DNA of 64,000 bases from Salvelinus alpinus (GCF_045679555.1 NC_092096.1:22847211-22911210), one strand, 5' to 3'. Shown: positions 46,612 through 60,770, counted from the first letter of the stretch. The notes: generated by a model from the letters alone, not told the origin. Program-made: numbers and translations.

Positions 46612-46670
46612 CCACAGGAGGCTGGTGAGAGGAGGACGGCTCATAATAATTACTGGTATGGAGTAAATGG
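46612..46670. mobile_element. Fragment of a salmonid interspersed repeat
   Basis: Starts accacaggaggctggtgaga and runs into ggacggctcataataatt. A related start (cacaggaggttggtggcacc) appears at 63961 at the window edge. Confidence 0.6.
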
Positions 46671-47059
46671 AGGGCTCCCGCGTGGCACAGCAGTCTAATA
46701 CAAATTTGAAACAAATTCGTAATAACACCTATATAAAGGCAAAATATATATATATATTGAACACGTAACAAAGCCCTGTAAAAGAGAACTCGTCCCTTTT
46801 GAATAAAAGTCCTCCGGGTCAACAACTGGCATGGGATGGACTGAGGGAGAGAGTAGCGATGGAATCTCAGTGCTAGAGGCAGCACTACAGACCCTGGTTC
46901 GATTCCAGACTGTATCACAAGTGGCCGTGATTGGGAGTCCCATAGGGCGGCACACAATTGACCCAGCGTCGTCCGGGTTAGGGTTTGGCTGGGGTAGGCC
47001 ATCATTGTAAATAAGAATTTGTTCTTAACTAACTTGCCTAGTTACATTTAAAAAAAATT
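46671..47059 (+). mobile_element. tRNA-derived SINE interrupted by about 165 bp
   Basis: The SINE start gggctcccgcgtggcacagc + agtctaa lies at 46672-46698 and its continuation atctcagtgctagaggcagc begins at 46864. The B box ggttcgattcc (46896-46906), gtgattgggagtcccatagg and the tail atttgttcttaactaacttg + cctagtt follow. Segment 46699-46863 is foreign, so the A box is split from the B box and the internal promoter should be dead. The inserted segment ends in text whose inverse occurs near 48181-48222. Confidence 0.8.
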
Positions 47060-47640
47060 ATGGTATTAAACTCATGAAAACCACGTGTTCAATGTGTACT
47101 ATTCCGTTTATTCCGTTCCAGCAATTACAATGAGCCATCCTCCCCAATTAAGCTACCACCAGCCGCCTGTGGCCTATACAGTAATACACTTTGACTTATC
47201 TTGTAGTGTTGATTTAAGTCAGCCCCAGTGGTCCCAGGCATATTCCCTGTTGACTATTGAAGCTGTGTACCTTAACTGAACGGTTCAGGTGTTAAGTTTG
47301 ATCAGTCTTTGCTAATGGGCTAAGAGGGGAAAGACGAGGGTAGCTGAGGGGAAGGAGGCGTCTACACTGTCTACACTAGACAGTTTGCAATTATGGCTGT
47401 TCAGAACGGAACTAGTGCAGGTCCAAGTCATTTAAGTGAGCCCTGGTTGTGGGTCATTAAACCAAGTGTATAATGTCCCAAGATTTATTAAGGCATGATG
47501 TTTGAGAATGGTGCTATGGGTTGAGAATGGAGAGCGATAAGGACTGGCCGGGGAATTGGAGTTCTTCAGAGAACCAGGCATAACCTAGAGAAGGAAATAT
47601 GATGTGAAATGATCTACACACAGACAGGAAATAAAACACA
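47060..47640. other. Spacer, no feature recognised
   Basis: Mixed, AT-rich sequence. Nothing recognised. Confidence 0.45.
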
Positions 47641-47790
47641 CAGAGAGGCAGGCAGGAAGACAGGCAGGCAGAGAAACAGGCAGACAGGAAGACAGGCAGG
47701 CAGGAAGGAAGACAAGCAGGCAGGCAGGAAGGAAGACAAGCAGGCAGGCAGGAAGACAAGCAGGCAGGCAAGAAGACAGGCAGGCAGGTA
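47641..47790. repeat. CAGG/AAGA compound repeat
   Basis: Irregular array of caggcaggaagacag and caggcaggcaggaaggaaga modules, with a local period of 20-24 bp. Frames here (Gly-Arg-Gln or Cys-Leu-Pro) are artefacts. Confidence 0.9.
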
Positions 47791-48551
47791 CACAACTGCT
47801 CTAAATAAGCATAAGCAAACAACAAATATCATAGAAATTGATCTCCGGTCGTGTGAAAAATTGAATGTAAACAACCCTGTTTTTTTACTTGTTCATTTAT
47901 GTTGATGTAGAAACCCAATTTAAAAAGTCACGCTTTTAGTAAAGTGATAAGTTAGAGGTTTGTATACAGCTTTGCAAGGAAGGCCACAGCTCATCACAAT
48001 CCAAACTAGTACGCACTCTTACACAAACATCACACAAGTCTGTCTTAGAATGAGATGTGTATTTTTCCTCCCCTCTCAGAATAGCGTGACTGATGAACTT
48101 GATTCGCTCTCAGAGCATTGCATCAAGACAACAACTGATACACGCGAAGACGTTCCGAGAGGGAACGTGGCGAGGGTTCCAATCGCTACTCCCTCCCCTC
48201 CCTCAGTCCATCCCATGCCAGTGTAGAATGGAGAATGTTGATTATGTATTCTGATTATGTATTCTGATTCCCATCTGATTGAGCGGTCATCTGTAAAGAG
48301 TGAGTTGAGCGTGAGGTGGAGACTCAAATCTCAGCCCGGAGGCGAGGATACATACAGAGGAGATGGCATTGTGTGATGATCACAGCAGGAGATGATCATA
48401 TACTGTCACCAGAAAGCCTCAGAGGGATGGACAGACGGTTCACTATAAATACACACCACCATTACTTCATCATCAGAGCTAATCAACGTTGATTGCAACA
48501 CTACAGACACTTTTTTTTGGTGAAATCGTTTTTTTATGGGGAAGCCTATAG
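47791..48551. other. Spacer with an inverse match to 46.8 kb
   Basis: Segment 48181-48222 (aatcgctactccctcccctc ... cccatgccagt) is the inverse of 46829-46861. The rest is single-copy-looking. No gene recognised. Confidence 0.5.
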
Positions 48552-49881
48552 TTAGTGTTATGTTAGTTGTGTTAAAATCAGTGTTGTATTAGTGGTGTTG
48601 AAATCAGTTTTGTATTAGTAGTGTTGAAATCAGTTTTGTATTATTAGTGTTGAAATCAGTGTTGTACTATGAGTGTTGAAATCAGTGTTGTATTAGTGGT
48701 GTTGAAATCAGTGTTGTATTAGTGGTGTTAAAATCAGTGTTGTATTAGTGGTGTTGAAATCAGTGTTGTATTAATGGTGTTGAAATCAGTGTTGTATTAT
48801 TGGTGTTGAAATCAGTGTTGTATTATTGGTGTTGAAATCAGTGTTGTATTAGTGGTGTTGAAATCAGTGTTGTATTAGTGGTGTTGAAATCAGTGTTGTA
48901 TTAGTGGTGTTGAAATCAGTGTTGTATTAGTGGTGTTAAAATCAGTGTTGTATTAGTGGTGTTGAAATCAGTTTTGTATTATTAGTGTTGAAATCAGTGT
49001 TGTATTAGTAGTGTTCAAATCAGTTTTGTATTATTAGTGTTGAAATCAGTGTTGTATTAGTAGTGTTGAAATCAGTGTTGTATTAGTAGTGTTGAAATCA
49101 GTGTTGTACTATGAGTGTTGAAATCAGTGTTGTATTAGTAGTGTTGAAATCAGTGTTGTATTAGTAGTGTTGAAATCAGTGTTGTATTAGTGGTGTTGAA
49201 ATTAGTGTTGTATTATTTGTGTTGAAATCAGTGTTGTATTAGTGTTGTTGAAATCAGTGTTATATTAGTAGTGTTGAAATCAGTGTTGTACTATGAGTGT
49301 TGAAATCAGTTTTGTATTAGTAGTGTTAAAATCAGTGTTGTATTAGTGGTGTTAAAATCAGTGTTGTATTAGTGGTGTTAAAATCAGTGTTGTATTAGTG
49401 GTGTTGAAATCAGTTTTGTATTAGTGTTGTTGAAATCAGTGTTGTACTATGAGTGTTGAAATCAGTTTTGTATTAGTGTTGAAATCAGTGTTGTACTAGT
49501 AGTGTTGAAATCAGTATTGTACTAGTAGTGTTGAAATCAGTTTTGTACTATGAGTGTTGAAATCAGTATTGTACTAGTAGTGTTGAAATCAGTATTGTAC
49601 TAGTAGTGTTGAAATCAGTGTTGTATTAGTAGTGTTGAAATCAGTATTGTACTAGTAGTGTTGAAATCAGTGTTGTATTATGAGTGTTGAAATCAGTATT
49701 GTACTAGTAGTGTTGAAATCAGTATTGTACTAGTAGTGTTGAAATCAGTGTTGTATTAGTAGTGTTGAAATCAGTGTTGTATTATGAGTGTTGAAATCAG
49801 TATTGTACTAGTAGTGTTGAAATCAGTATTGTACTAGTAGTGTTGAAATCAGTGTTGTACTAGTAGTGTTGAAATCAGTGA
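48552..49881. repeat. 26-bp minisatellite, about 51 copies
   Basis: Unit core is gttgaaatcagtgttgtatt + agtggt. Variants include actatgagt, tattattagt and cagtattgtactag. The last is concentrated at the right end (after about 49500), which suggests local spread of a late variant. Units have in-phase stops, so no long frame forms. Confidence 0.96.
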
Positions 49882-50056
49882 GCTACAAAGACTGGCTAAA
49901 GACTCGCTAAAGACTGGATTGTGGCCAGATGCATATGTGTTTCTCATTTCTCATGTGACCAAGACCACCTCCAAAGCTCAAGGTGGACCTCAGCACATAG
50001 CATGTTCTAAATAGGACTTGATCCCTTGGGAGCATTTGGAGCAGGCCTCGATTTAC

Positions 50057-50911
50057 ACTGGGATAAAGTATTTACACTGAGATAAAGTATTTACGCTGAG
50101 ATAAAGTATTTACACTGAGATAAAGTATTTACACTGAGATAAAGTATTTACACTGAGAGAAAGTATTTACACTGAGATAAAGTATTTACATTGAGAGAAA
50201 GTATTTACACTGAGATAAAGTATTTACACTGAGATAAAGTATTTCCACTGATATAAAGTATTTACACCGAGAGAAAGTATTCACACTGAGATAAAGTATT
50301 CACACTGAGATAATGCATTCACACTGAGATAAAGCATTCATACTGAGATAAAGTATTTACACTGAGATAAAGTATTCACACTGAGATAAAGTATTTACAC
50401 TGAGAGAAAGTATTCACACTGAGATAAAGCATTCACACTGAGATAAAGTATTCACACTGAGATAAAGCATTCACACTGAGATAAAGCATTCACACTGAGA
50501 TAAAGTATTTACACTGAGATAAAGTATTCACACTGAGATAAAGTATTCACACTGAGATAAAGCATTCACACTGAGATAAAGCATTCACACTGAGATAACG
50601 TATTTACACTGAGATAAAGTATTCACACTGAGATAAAGTATTCACACTGAGATAAAGTATTTACACTGAGATAAAGTATTCACACTGAGATAAAGTATTC
50701 ACACTGAGATAAAGCATTCACACTGAGATAAAGTATTTACACTGAGATAAAGTATTTACACTGAGATAAAGTATTCACACTGAGATAAAGCATTCACACT
50801 GAGATAAAGTATTTACACTGAGATAAAGTATTTACACTGAGATAAAGTATTCACACTGAGATAAAGTATTTACACTGAGATAAAGTATTTACACCGAGAG
50901 AAAGTATCACC
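50057..50911. repeat. 19-bp minisatellite, about 45 copies
   Basis: Unit atttacactgagataaagt with T/C alternation (atttaca or attcaca) and a gagagaaag variant. gtatt/gcatt alternation gives the array a binary look. It follows the previous array after only 175 bp. Confidence 0.96.
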
Positions 50912-51578
50912 TTTTTTTTCTGAAAAAGACATAAAAGCAACCAAGCATTTCCACCTGAGGTTATGCTCTTTTAAATGACTAATGGTTTTCACATGGAATT
51001 TCCCAAATGACATGAAAGTAGCTGTGTAGGCTATCTATACCCAATAATGTCCTTAAATGATTATTTTGTTCCCAAACATAATTGCAAATAAATGGGTACG
51101 AGAATAAAACATTACATTGGCTTCCTCCCTTAGGGGACCGAGGGCAATGAAATTGATTGATTATCGACGGATAACATCGTTGAGAAAATATAATCCTTAT
51201 GAAATTAACGACATTATTGTAGTCGCAGTCAGCAACACATTTACTTTTCATTAGAGTAAAGTACCTTCCATTTTAATGAAATGCCAAGTGTGAAAAGAGA
51301 GTGGTTCTTAGCTGTCAGACCCACAGTGGCACTTAATCATATAAACAGCCCAGGACCAATTATGCCCCCAGAGAGGATATAAAGGGTCTTAACTGCCCCT
51401 TGATTACACCCCCCCCCAAAACCACCTCGTTACTAACCATAATTACTGACCTCAATGGAGGCCCAAGTCAAAGGACATACTGATGTTTGGATGGATTCAT
51501 AAAAACTAGATCCTCTGTAATGGCTGATAGATTTAAACCTGATTCACGCTATGAGGCCTACCAGAACCGTACTGTGCC
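50912..51578. other. AT-rich spacer, possible conserved non-coding DNA
   Basis: No gene recognised. The part at 51100-51240 is AT-rich, repeat-free and holds several ATTA/TAAT motifs. Conservation cannot be judged from this window. Confidence 0.4.
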
Positions 51579-52305
51579 AGGTTGGCTAAGGTTGGCTCAG
51601 GTCGGTTCGGCAAAGGTCAGGTTGGCTCAGGTCAGGTTGGCTCAGGTCAGGTTGGCTCAGGTCAGGTTGGCTCAGGTCAGTTTGGCAAAGGTCAGGTTGG
51701 CTCAGGTCAGGTTGGCTCAGGTTGGTTCGGCTCAGGTCAGGTTGGCTCAGGTTGGTTCGGCTCAGGTCAGGTTTGCTCAGGTCGGTTCGGCTCAGGTCAG
51801 TTTGGCTCAGGTCAGTTTGGCTCAGGTCAGGTTGGCTCAGGTCGGTTTGGCTCAGGTCAGGTTGGCTAAGGTCGGTTCGGCTCAGGTCGGTTTGGCAAAG
51901 GTCAGGTTGGCTCAGGTCAGGTTGGCTCAGGTCGGTTTGGCTCAGGTCAGGTTGGCTCAGGTCGGTTCGGCTCAGGTCGGTTCGGCTCAGGTCGGTTCGG
52001 CTCAGGTCGGTTCGGCTCAGGTCAGTTTGGCTCAGGTCAGGTTGGCTCAGGTCGGTTTGGCTCAGGTCAGGTTGGCTCAGGTCGGTTCGGCTCAGGTCGG
52101 TTTGGCAAAGGTCAGGTTGGCTCAGGTCAGGTTGGCTCAGGTCGGTTTGGCTCAGGTCAGGTTGGCTCAGGTTGGTTCGGCTCAGGTCGGTTCGGCTCAG
52201 GTCAGGTTGGCTCAGGTCGGTTCGGCTCAGGTCGGTTCGGCTCAGGTCGGTTCGGCTCAGGTCGGTTCGGCTCAGGTCGGTTCGGCTCAGGTCGGTTCGG
52301 CTCAG
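51579..52305. repeat. 15-bp minisatellite, about 48 copies
   Basis: Unit aggtcggttcggctc or aggtcaggttggctc. Being a multiple of three without stops, it gives a spurious 310-codon frame (VGSAQ/VRLAQ repeats). Two unit types alternate, and the right end (from about 52200) is almost pure ggttcggctc type. Confidence 0.96.
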
Positions 52306-53079
52306 TACCGTGAAAAGGCCTCAAGGGACAGTAGTGTGAAAAGTCCACAAGGGACCGTAGAAAGGTTTATTAGAAACTGTAGTTTACAGAAGGACAGACG
52401 CAGGGAGGGGGGGATTTAGCTTCACAATGAATTAAAACTGTTCTTGTGATTAACATTCACACTGATGTTCTGTTCCAATGATTAACATTATTTTCCGTCC
52501 ATAATTAGTGTGGTGTTGTACAACACTGATGCTAATCGTCTTTGTGCAAATATCTCTCGTTTTCCACTGACGGAAGCCATTCACAGTCTTGCATCCAGCC
52601 ACAATTAAATGATACGCCTCTGAATGTGTTTGCATGAGGAAATCGTTACTCAATTACGTCCTTAGACGTAATCTCCTTGTCCACTCCAGCTGCCTTTTGA
52701 TAGCACATTGGTGTCTATGAGCAGTCCTGTCACTCTAATGGCGGTATGATGTGCGAGGAAGCCTCCTCTCTCCTTGAGAGGAGTTAACATCATTCATTAA
52801 AGCTGAAAAGGCTCTGACAAGAATGTTTAATTAATTATATGTTAAAGTTCTAAATGGAAAGTAACAGAATCCACAGAATCTCTCAAGAGATATCGAGAAA
52901 GTATACCCGGATATTACAATAACTCAAAGAAATGTTTGCTCAACTGTCTGTTTTCATGAGATCATTCTAGGGTTTTCATAATGTGTTCTGGGAGAACACA
53001 CAGGCACTTAACATGGGGTTGAAACAATGTGCCACACTGGCTCAGAGAGAGGGAGATGTTGAGGCAGGTTTTCCACACT
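52306..53079. other. Spacer, no feature recognised
   Basis: Single-copy-looking sequence with no recognised gene or repeat. Confidence 0.45.
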
Positions 53080-53325
53080 AACTACACACTAATCACAACA
53101 CACTAATCATAACACACTAATCATAACACACTAATCATAACACACTAATCATAACACACTAATCATAACACACTAATCACAACACACTAATCACAACACA
53201 CTAATCACAACACACTAATCACAACACACTAATCACAACACACTAATCACAACACACTAATCACAACACACTAATCATAACACACTAATCATAACACACT
53301 AATCATAACACACTAATCATAACAC
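53080..53325. repeat. 14-bp minisatellite, about 17 copies
   Basis: Unit cacactaatcataa with a central block using cacactaatcacaa: TAA type at both ends, CAA type in the middle (about 53172-53270). The array is followed within a few bases by a run of C (53331-53345). Confidence 0.94.
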
Positions 53326-53330
53326 ACAAC

Positions 53331-53345
53331 CCCCCCCCCCCCCCC
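53331..53345. repeat. Poly-C tract
   Basis: A homopolymer of about 15 C directly after the 14-bp array. Its true length may be affected by sequencing. Confidence 0.9.
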
Positions 53346-53488
53346 GTCTGACTGAGCATATGCACCTTTTTTAGTACAGCTACATGAAAAAGCTAAACAT
53401 TGGATTGTTCACTCTCTATAATTCACAACAATAATTTTCTATCATCGCTGTTGTTATTTATATCTATTAATTCTCTCTCTCTCCCCTC

Positions 53489-53519
<31 letters not shown>

Positions 53520-54493
53520 TCTCCCCCCATCATCACAGCACTTGTTGATATTTAAAACCACTCTCTCTCACTCCTTGTTTCTCCAAACAATAACTTAAAA
53601 AACATTCCAAAAAAGCAATACAAGTCGTTACATTTAAAATAACACTAAAAAACATCATCCACTAATCCTAAGGACACAAATTCACATAACACCCAGAGCT
53701 AGTTTGCTAGATCGTTTGGTTTCATTGGTTAATTCCAGGAAATATTTTTTGTCGCTACAGAAGTCTGTCAAAGTTTTCCCCCCTTTCAGTGAGAAGCTTC
53801 GACGTTGTTAGAGGAGCTTTTGAGCTCTCGAAGAGCACTTCACATTCCGCCAATTATGTTTCTCAAGCTTGACGTCAAGTGCCGGTGGCGGCGGCTTAAT
53901 TTTCATTACTATCGGCAAGCCCTGGACCCTGCAATTGGGGAGAGACCCCAAATATGTTATTTTAAATGAATTTGAGTGAACTATCTCACAGTCTTGCGTT
54001 ATCAAGCCATTTTACAGACCATTTCCTAATTGCCATCTTGGGTTTAGTCAACTGTGAGTTTTCCACACAGAGACAAACGCTTTGCATTCAGGGCCCGGCA
54101 CTACTCCTCGCTCAAACTCTTGCCGGCATCAAGAATGACTGCTCCTCAAACCGTAACAGCTTGAATAAACATGGCTAAGAGGGTCACAATCAAAAAGCTG
54201 AGGGACCACCGACACAATTGAGGAAGGAGCGGTGGGCGTAATGAACGAGTCGAGTCGTGGCTCTCGTCTCTGGACAGAACTTTGGGCTTTTTTAATAAAG
54301 GATCAGGCAGGGATGAAATTGCCATGAATGTTAAACAGATACAGGATGCAGCCGTGGACGTATGGTGTCTTCTCTGGCGTATTCTCTGAGACTGTGTGCC
54401 CCCCTGGTGTATGAACAGCCTCCACTTCATTACCCATCCTGACAATATGTCTAAGGACGTAAAGAAGACATCAGATGGAATTACACTGGTCAC
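53346..54493. other. Spacer, possible conserved non-coding DNA
   Basis: A CT-rich patch lies at 53474-53526. 53780-54200 is repeat-free mixed sequence, including ccggtggcggcggcttaatt, with no domain-bearing frame. No gene recognised. Confidence 0.4.
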
Positions 54494-57197
54494 TATGGTC
54501 TGTTTACCTCTGGCTTACTGATGGTCTGTTTACCTCTGGCTTACTGATGGTCTGTTTACCTCGGATTACTGATGGTCTGTTTACCTCTGGCTTACTGATG
54601 GTCTGTTTACCTCTGGCTAACTGATGGTCTGTTTCCCTCTGGCATACCGATGGTCTGTTTACCTCTGGCTAACTGATGGTCTGTTTACCTCTGGCTTACT
54701 GATGGTCTGTTTACCTCTGGCTTACTGATGGTCTCATTACCTCTGGCTTACTGATGATCTGTTTACCTCTGGCTTACTGATGGTCTCGTTACGTCTGTCT
54801 TACTGATGGTCTGTTTACCTCTGGCTTACTGATGGTCTGTTTACCTCTGGCTTACTGATGGTCTGGTTACGTCTGTCTTACTGATGGTCTGTTTACCTCT
54901 GGCTTACTGATGGTCTGTTTACCTCTGGCTTACTGATGGTCTGTTTACCTCTGGCTTACCGATGGTCTGTTTCCCTCTGGCATACCGATGGTCTGTTTAC
55001 CTCTGGCTAACTGATGGTCTGTTTACCTCTGGCTTACTGATGGTCTGTTTACCTCTGGCTTACTGATGGTCTCATTACCTCTGGCTTACTGATGATCTGT
55101 TTACCTCTGGCTTACTGATGGTCTCGTTACGTCTGTCTTACTGATGGTCTGTTTACCTCTGGCTTACTGATGGTCTGTTTACCTCTGGCTTACTGATGGT
55201 CTGGTTACGTCTGTCTTACTGATGGTCTGTTTACCTCTGGCTTACTGATGGTCTGTTTACCTCTGGCTTACTGATGGTCTGTTTACCTCTGGCTTACCGA
55301 TGGTCTGTTTACCTCTGGCTTACTGATGGTCTGTTTACCTCTGGCTTACCGATGGTCTGTTTACCTCGGCTTACTGATGGTATGTTTACCTCTGGCTAAC
55401 TGATGGTCTCATTACCTCTGGCTAACTGATGGTCTGTTTACCTCTGGCTTACTGATGGTCTCGTTACGTCTGTCTTACTGATGGTCTGTTTACCTCTGGC
55501 TTACCGATGGTCTGTTTACCTCTGGCTTGCCGATGGTCTGTTTACCTCTGGCTTACTGATGGTCTCATTACCTCTGGCTAACTGATGGTCTGTTTACCTC
55601 TGGCTTACTGATGGTCTCGTTACGTCTGTCTTACTGATGGTCTGTTTACCTCTGGCTTACCGATGGTCTGTTTACCTCTGGCTTACTGATGGTCTGTTTA
55701 CCTCGGATTACTGATGGTCTGTTTACCTCTGGCTTACTGATGGTCTGGTTACCTCTGTCTTACTGATGGTCTGGTTACCTCTGGCTTACTGATGGTCTGT
55801 TTACCTCTGGCTTGCCGATGGTCTGTTTACCTCTGGCTTACTGATGGTCTGTTTACCTCTGGCTAACTGATGGTCTGTTTACCTCTGGCTTACTGATGGT
55901 CTGTTTACCTCTGGCTTACTGATGGTCTCATTACCTCTGGCTTACTGATGATCTGTTTACCTCTGGCTTACTGATGGTCTCGTTACGTCTGTCTTACTGA
56001 TGGTCTGTTTACCTCTGGCTTACTGATGGTCTGTTTACCTCTGGCTTACTGATGGTCTGGTTACGTCTGTCTTACTGATGGTCTGTTTACCTCTGGCTTA
56101 CTGATGGTCTGTTTACCTCTGGCTTACTGATGGTCTGTTTACCTCTGGCTTACCGATGGTCTGTTTACCTCTGGCTTACTGATGGTCTGTTTACCTCTGG
56201 CTTACCGATGGTCTGTTTACCTCGGCTTACTGATGGTATGTTTACCTCTGGCTAACTGATGGTCTCATTACCTCTGGCTAACTGATGGTCTGTTTACCTC
56301 TGGCTTACTGATGGTCTCGTTACGTCTGTCTTACTGATGGTCTGTTTACCTCTGGCTTACCGATGGTCTGTTTACCTCTGGCTTGCCGATGGTCTGTTTA
56401 CCTCTGGCTTACTGATGGTCTCATTACCTCTGGCTAACTGATGGTCTGTTTACCTCTGGCTTACTGATGGTCTCGTTACGTCTGTCTTACTGATGGTCTG
56501 TTTACCTCTGGCTTACCGATGGTCTGTTTACCTCTGGCTTACTGATGGTCTGTTTACCTCGGATTACTGATGGTCTGTTTACCTCTGGCTTACTGATGGT
56601 CTGGTTACCTCTGTCTTACTGATGGTCTGGTTACCTCTGGCTTACTGATGGTCTGTTTACCTCTGGCTTACCGATGGTCTGTTTACCTCTGGCTTACTGA
56701 TGGTCTGTTTACCTCTGGCTTACTGATGGTCTGTTTACCTCTGGCTTACTGATGGTCTGTTTACCTCTGGCTTACCGATGGTCTGTTTACCTCTGGCTTA
56801 CTGATGGTCTGTTTACCTCTGGCTTACTGATGGTCTGTTTACCTCTGGCTTACCGATGGTCTGGTTACGTCTGTCTTACTGATGGTCTGGTTACGTCTGT
56901 CTTACTGATGGTCTGGTTACCTCTGGCTTACTGATGGTCTGTTTACCTCTGGCTTACTGATGGTCTGGTTACGTCTGTCTTACTGATGGTCTGTTTACCT
57001 CTGGCTTACCGATGGTCTGTTTACCTCTGGCTTACTGATGGTCTGTTTACCTCTGGCTTACTGATGGTCTGTTTACCTCTGGCTTATTGATGGTCTGTTT
57101 ACCTCTGGCATACCGATGGTCTGTTTACCTCTGGCTTACTGATGGTCTGTTTACCTCTGGCTTACTGATGGTCTGTTTACCTCTGTCTTACCGATGG
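54494..57197. repeat. 26-bp minisatellite, about 104 copies, two-level higher-order repeats
   Basis: Unit core is tgatggtctgtttacctctg + gcttac. Rare variants act as markers: gtttccctctggcatacc at 54631 and 54969 (338 bp = 13 units), gtctcattac followed by the gatgatctg unit at 54731, 55069 and 55925 (338 then 856 bp), and acctcggcttac at about 55362 and 56218 (856 bp). So a 338-bp block was duplicated and a roughly 856-bp block was then duplicated again. Frames of 60-76 codons (Trp-Ser-Val-Tyr-Leu) are artefacts. Confidence 0.97.
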
Positions 57198-58165
57198 AAG
57201 AGTGTTTGGCGTATACAAAGAAGACATCAGTTGGGTGTCCTATATATAACCATCGGTCCAAATGGTGTCGTTGAGAGCCAAGACAGAGATAACATTATGA
57301 GATATGGCCTTCAGTAGTCATAGTGTCCAATATAGCCCAAAGTCATGCTCTGCTGCAGAGAAACGGAGAGAGACTTAGAGGCACTATGTATGTACAGAGA
57401 GCCAATATTTCCACTCAGGTGTCTCTCAGAATGCCTTCACAGATCCTATGGGACCGCAGATTAATTTTGATGAGGCCAAAACAGCAGCGAAAGCATAATC
57501 TTTACAATTTCAAAAACGCAATAGTTTTTTTCCTGCTCCATTTCTGTATAATTTCCATAAAACACATGCATTTCTCCTACAGACCGGCTCAAAGATTGAA
57601 TTTCGGTGGGAATTTAATTCCATCAATGCTCCCGCGAGAGTTTTGACAACGGCATTCGTAGGGTTGGACTGGTTTCAACATGCCCATAGGCCCTGATCTG
57701 ATCAGCGCTGCCTGTATACACGCTAATCGCTCTGCTACAACAACAGGGAAACCCTGGGATGTCTGCCCGACGACCGTAATTGTCTCTGCCACTGGGAAGG
57801 GCTTACTCTCCCTTTCCCATAAGAGGATTGGTCAGTGTTTTGATAAAGTCTATCACCCTGGTAACCAAAGCATATGCTGAGTGCTCTGCTCAATTATCTC
57901 ACTTCCTCAGGCTCCTTGGCCTACCGCTCGCTGTCTATTCCGGCCGTCTCCCAAACATTCTTTCACTCTAAAAATGAATGTTGAGAAATCCCCCCGGTTA
58001 TCTTTATTATTCCTGATAACGAGAATGTGTTCTCCAAGACGCACAAACAAGGCACTGGCATGTTGCAGCGCCAAGCCGTCCCAGTTCACATTTGATACTA
58101 ATTTAATTTAATTTGGTTTGGACCAGAGAACATGGCACGTTGCGACACACTATTATTTTTTACCT
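57198..58165. other. Single-copy-looking sequence
   Basis: No convincing gene. Frames of up to 107 codons have no domain. The stretch 57590-58090 is repeat-free and of mixed composition. Confidence 0.4.
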
Positions 58166-58173
58166 CTCGCCTT

Positions 58174-58746
58174 GGTGAGAGAGAGACACAGAGAGAGATT
58201 GTGAGAGAGAGACACAGAGAGAGATTGTGAGAGAGAGACACAGAGAGAGATTGTGAGAGAGAAACACAGAGAGAGATTGTGAGAGAGAAACACAGAGAGA
58301 GATTGTGAGAGAGAGACACAGAGAGAGATTGTGAGAGAGAGACACAGAGAGAGATTGTGAGAGAGAGACACAGAGAGAGATTGTGAGAGAGAAACACAGA
58401 GAGAGATTGTGAGAGAGAGACACAGAGAGAGATTGTGAGAGAGAGACACAGAGAGAGATTGTGAGAGAGAGACACAGAGAGAGATTGTGAGAGAGAGACA
58501 CAGAGAGAGATTGTGAGAGAGAAACACAGAGAGAGATTGTGAGAGAGAGACACAGAGAGAGATTGTGAGAGAGAGACACAGAGAGAGATTGTGAGAGAGA
58601 AACACAGAGAGAGATTGTGAGAGAGAGACACAGAGAGAGATTGTGAGAGAGAAACACAGAGAGAGATTGTGAGAGAGAGACACAGAGAGAGATTGTGAGA
58701 GAGAGACACAGAGAGAGATTGTGAGAGAGAGACACAGAGAGAGAGA
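58174..58746. repeat. 26-bp purine-rich minisatellite, about 22 copies
   Basis: Unit is agagagacacagagagagat + tgtgag, with a G/A variant (gagagaGac or gagagaAac). Minus-strand frames of about 200 codons (Ser-Leu-Cys-Val) are artefacts in all three registers, because 26 is not a multiple of three and the unit lacks stops. Confidence 0.96.
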
Positions 58747-59006
58747 TATGGAAATACAACCCATATTTATGCTTATTTATTTCCCCTTTTGTACATTAAC
58801 CATTTGTACATCGTCGTTACAACACTGTATATATACATAATATGACATTTGTAATGTCTTTATTCTTTTGAAACTTCTGTATGTGTAATGTTTACTGTAC
58901 ATTTTTATTGTTTATTGCACTTTTGTATATTATCTACCTCACTTGCGTTTGGCAATGTCAACATATGTTTCCCATGTCAATAAAGCCCCTTGAATTGAAT
59001 TGAATT
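58747..59006 (+). mobile_element. LINE 3' untranslated end
   Basis: Contains cgttacaacactgtatatat, ttattgtttattgcacttt, acatatgtttcccatgtcaa and taaagccccttgaattga, ending in a (TTGAA)-type tail. From memory this is the 3' end of a dispersed salmonid LINE. Only the UTR is present. It lies between two GA-rich repeat tracts. Confidence 0.7.
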
Positions 59007-60308
<1,302 letters not shown>

Positions 60309-60318
60309 GTACCATGTC

Positions 60319-60770
60319 AATATGGGTCTAGACTCTAGTCCTATGGGTCAAGACTCTAGTCCTATGGGTCTAGACTCTAGTCCTATGGGTCTAGACTCTA
60401 GTCCTATGGGTCTAGACTCTAGTCCTATGGGTCTAGACTCTAGTCCTATGGGTCAAGACTCTAGTCCTATGGGTCTAGACTAGTCCTATGGGTCTAGACT
60501 CTAGTCCTATGGGTCAAGACTCTAGTCCTATGGGTCAAGACTCTAGTCCTATGGGTCTAGACTAGTCCTATGGGTCTAGACTCTAGTCCTATGGGTCAAG
60601 ACTCTAGTCCTATGGGTCTAGACTAGTCCTATGGGTCTAGACTCTAGTCCTATGGGTCAAGACTCTAGTCCTATGGGTCAAGACTCTAGTCCTATGGGTC
60701 TAGACTAGTCCTATGGGTCAAGACTCTAGTCCTATGGGTCTAGACTCTAGTCCTATGGGTCTAGACTCTT
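60319..60770. repeat. 21-bp minisatellite, about 22 copies
   Basis: Unit tctagtcctatgggtctaga + c, with a gggtcAagac variant and shortened 19-bp units (gactagtcctatggg) at about 60478, 60561, 60620 and 60704. The shortened units recur in a block of about five units, indicating higher-order duplication. Confidence 0.95.

Noticed and set aside
51487..52419. 310-codon frame with VGSAQ/VRLAQ repeats
   Set aside because: A 15-bp repeat without stops. Flanking codons show no domain, and the frame ends as soon as the array ends.
54494..57197. CRISPR-like array
   Set aside because: Units are contiguous with no unique spacers between them, and the genome is clearly vertebrate. The same applies to every other minisatellite here.
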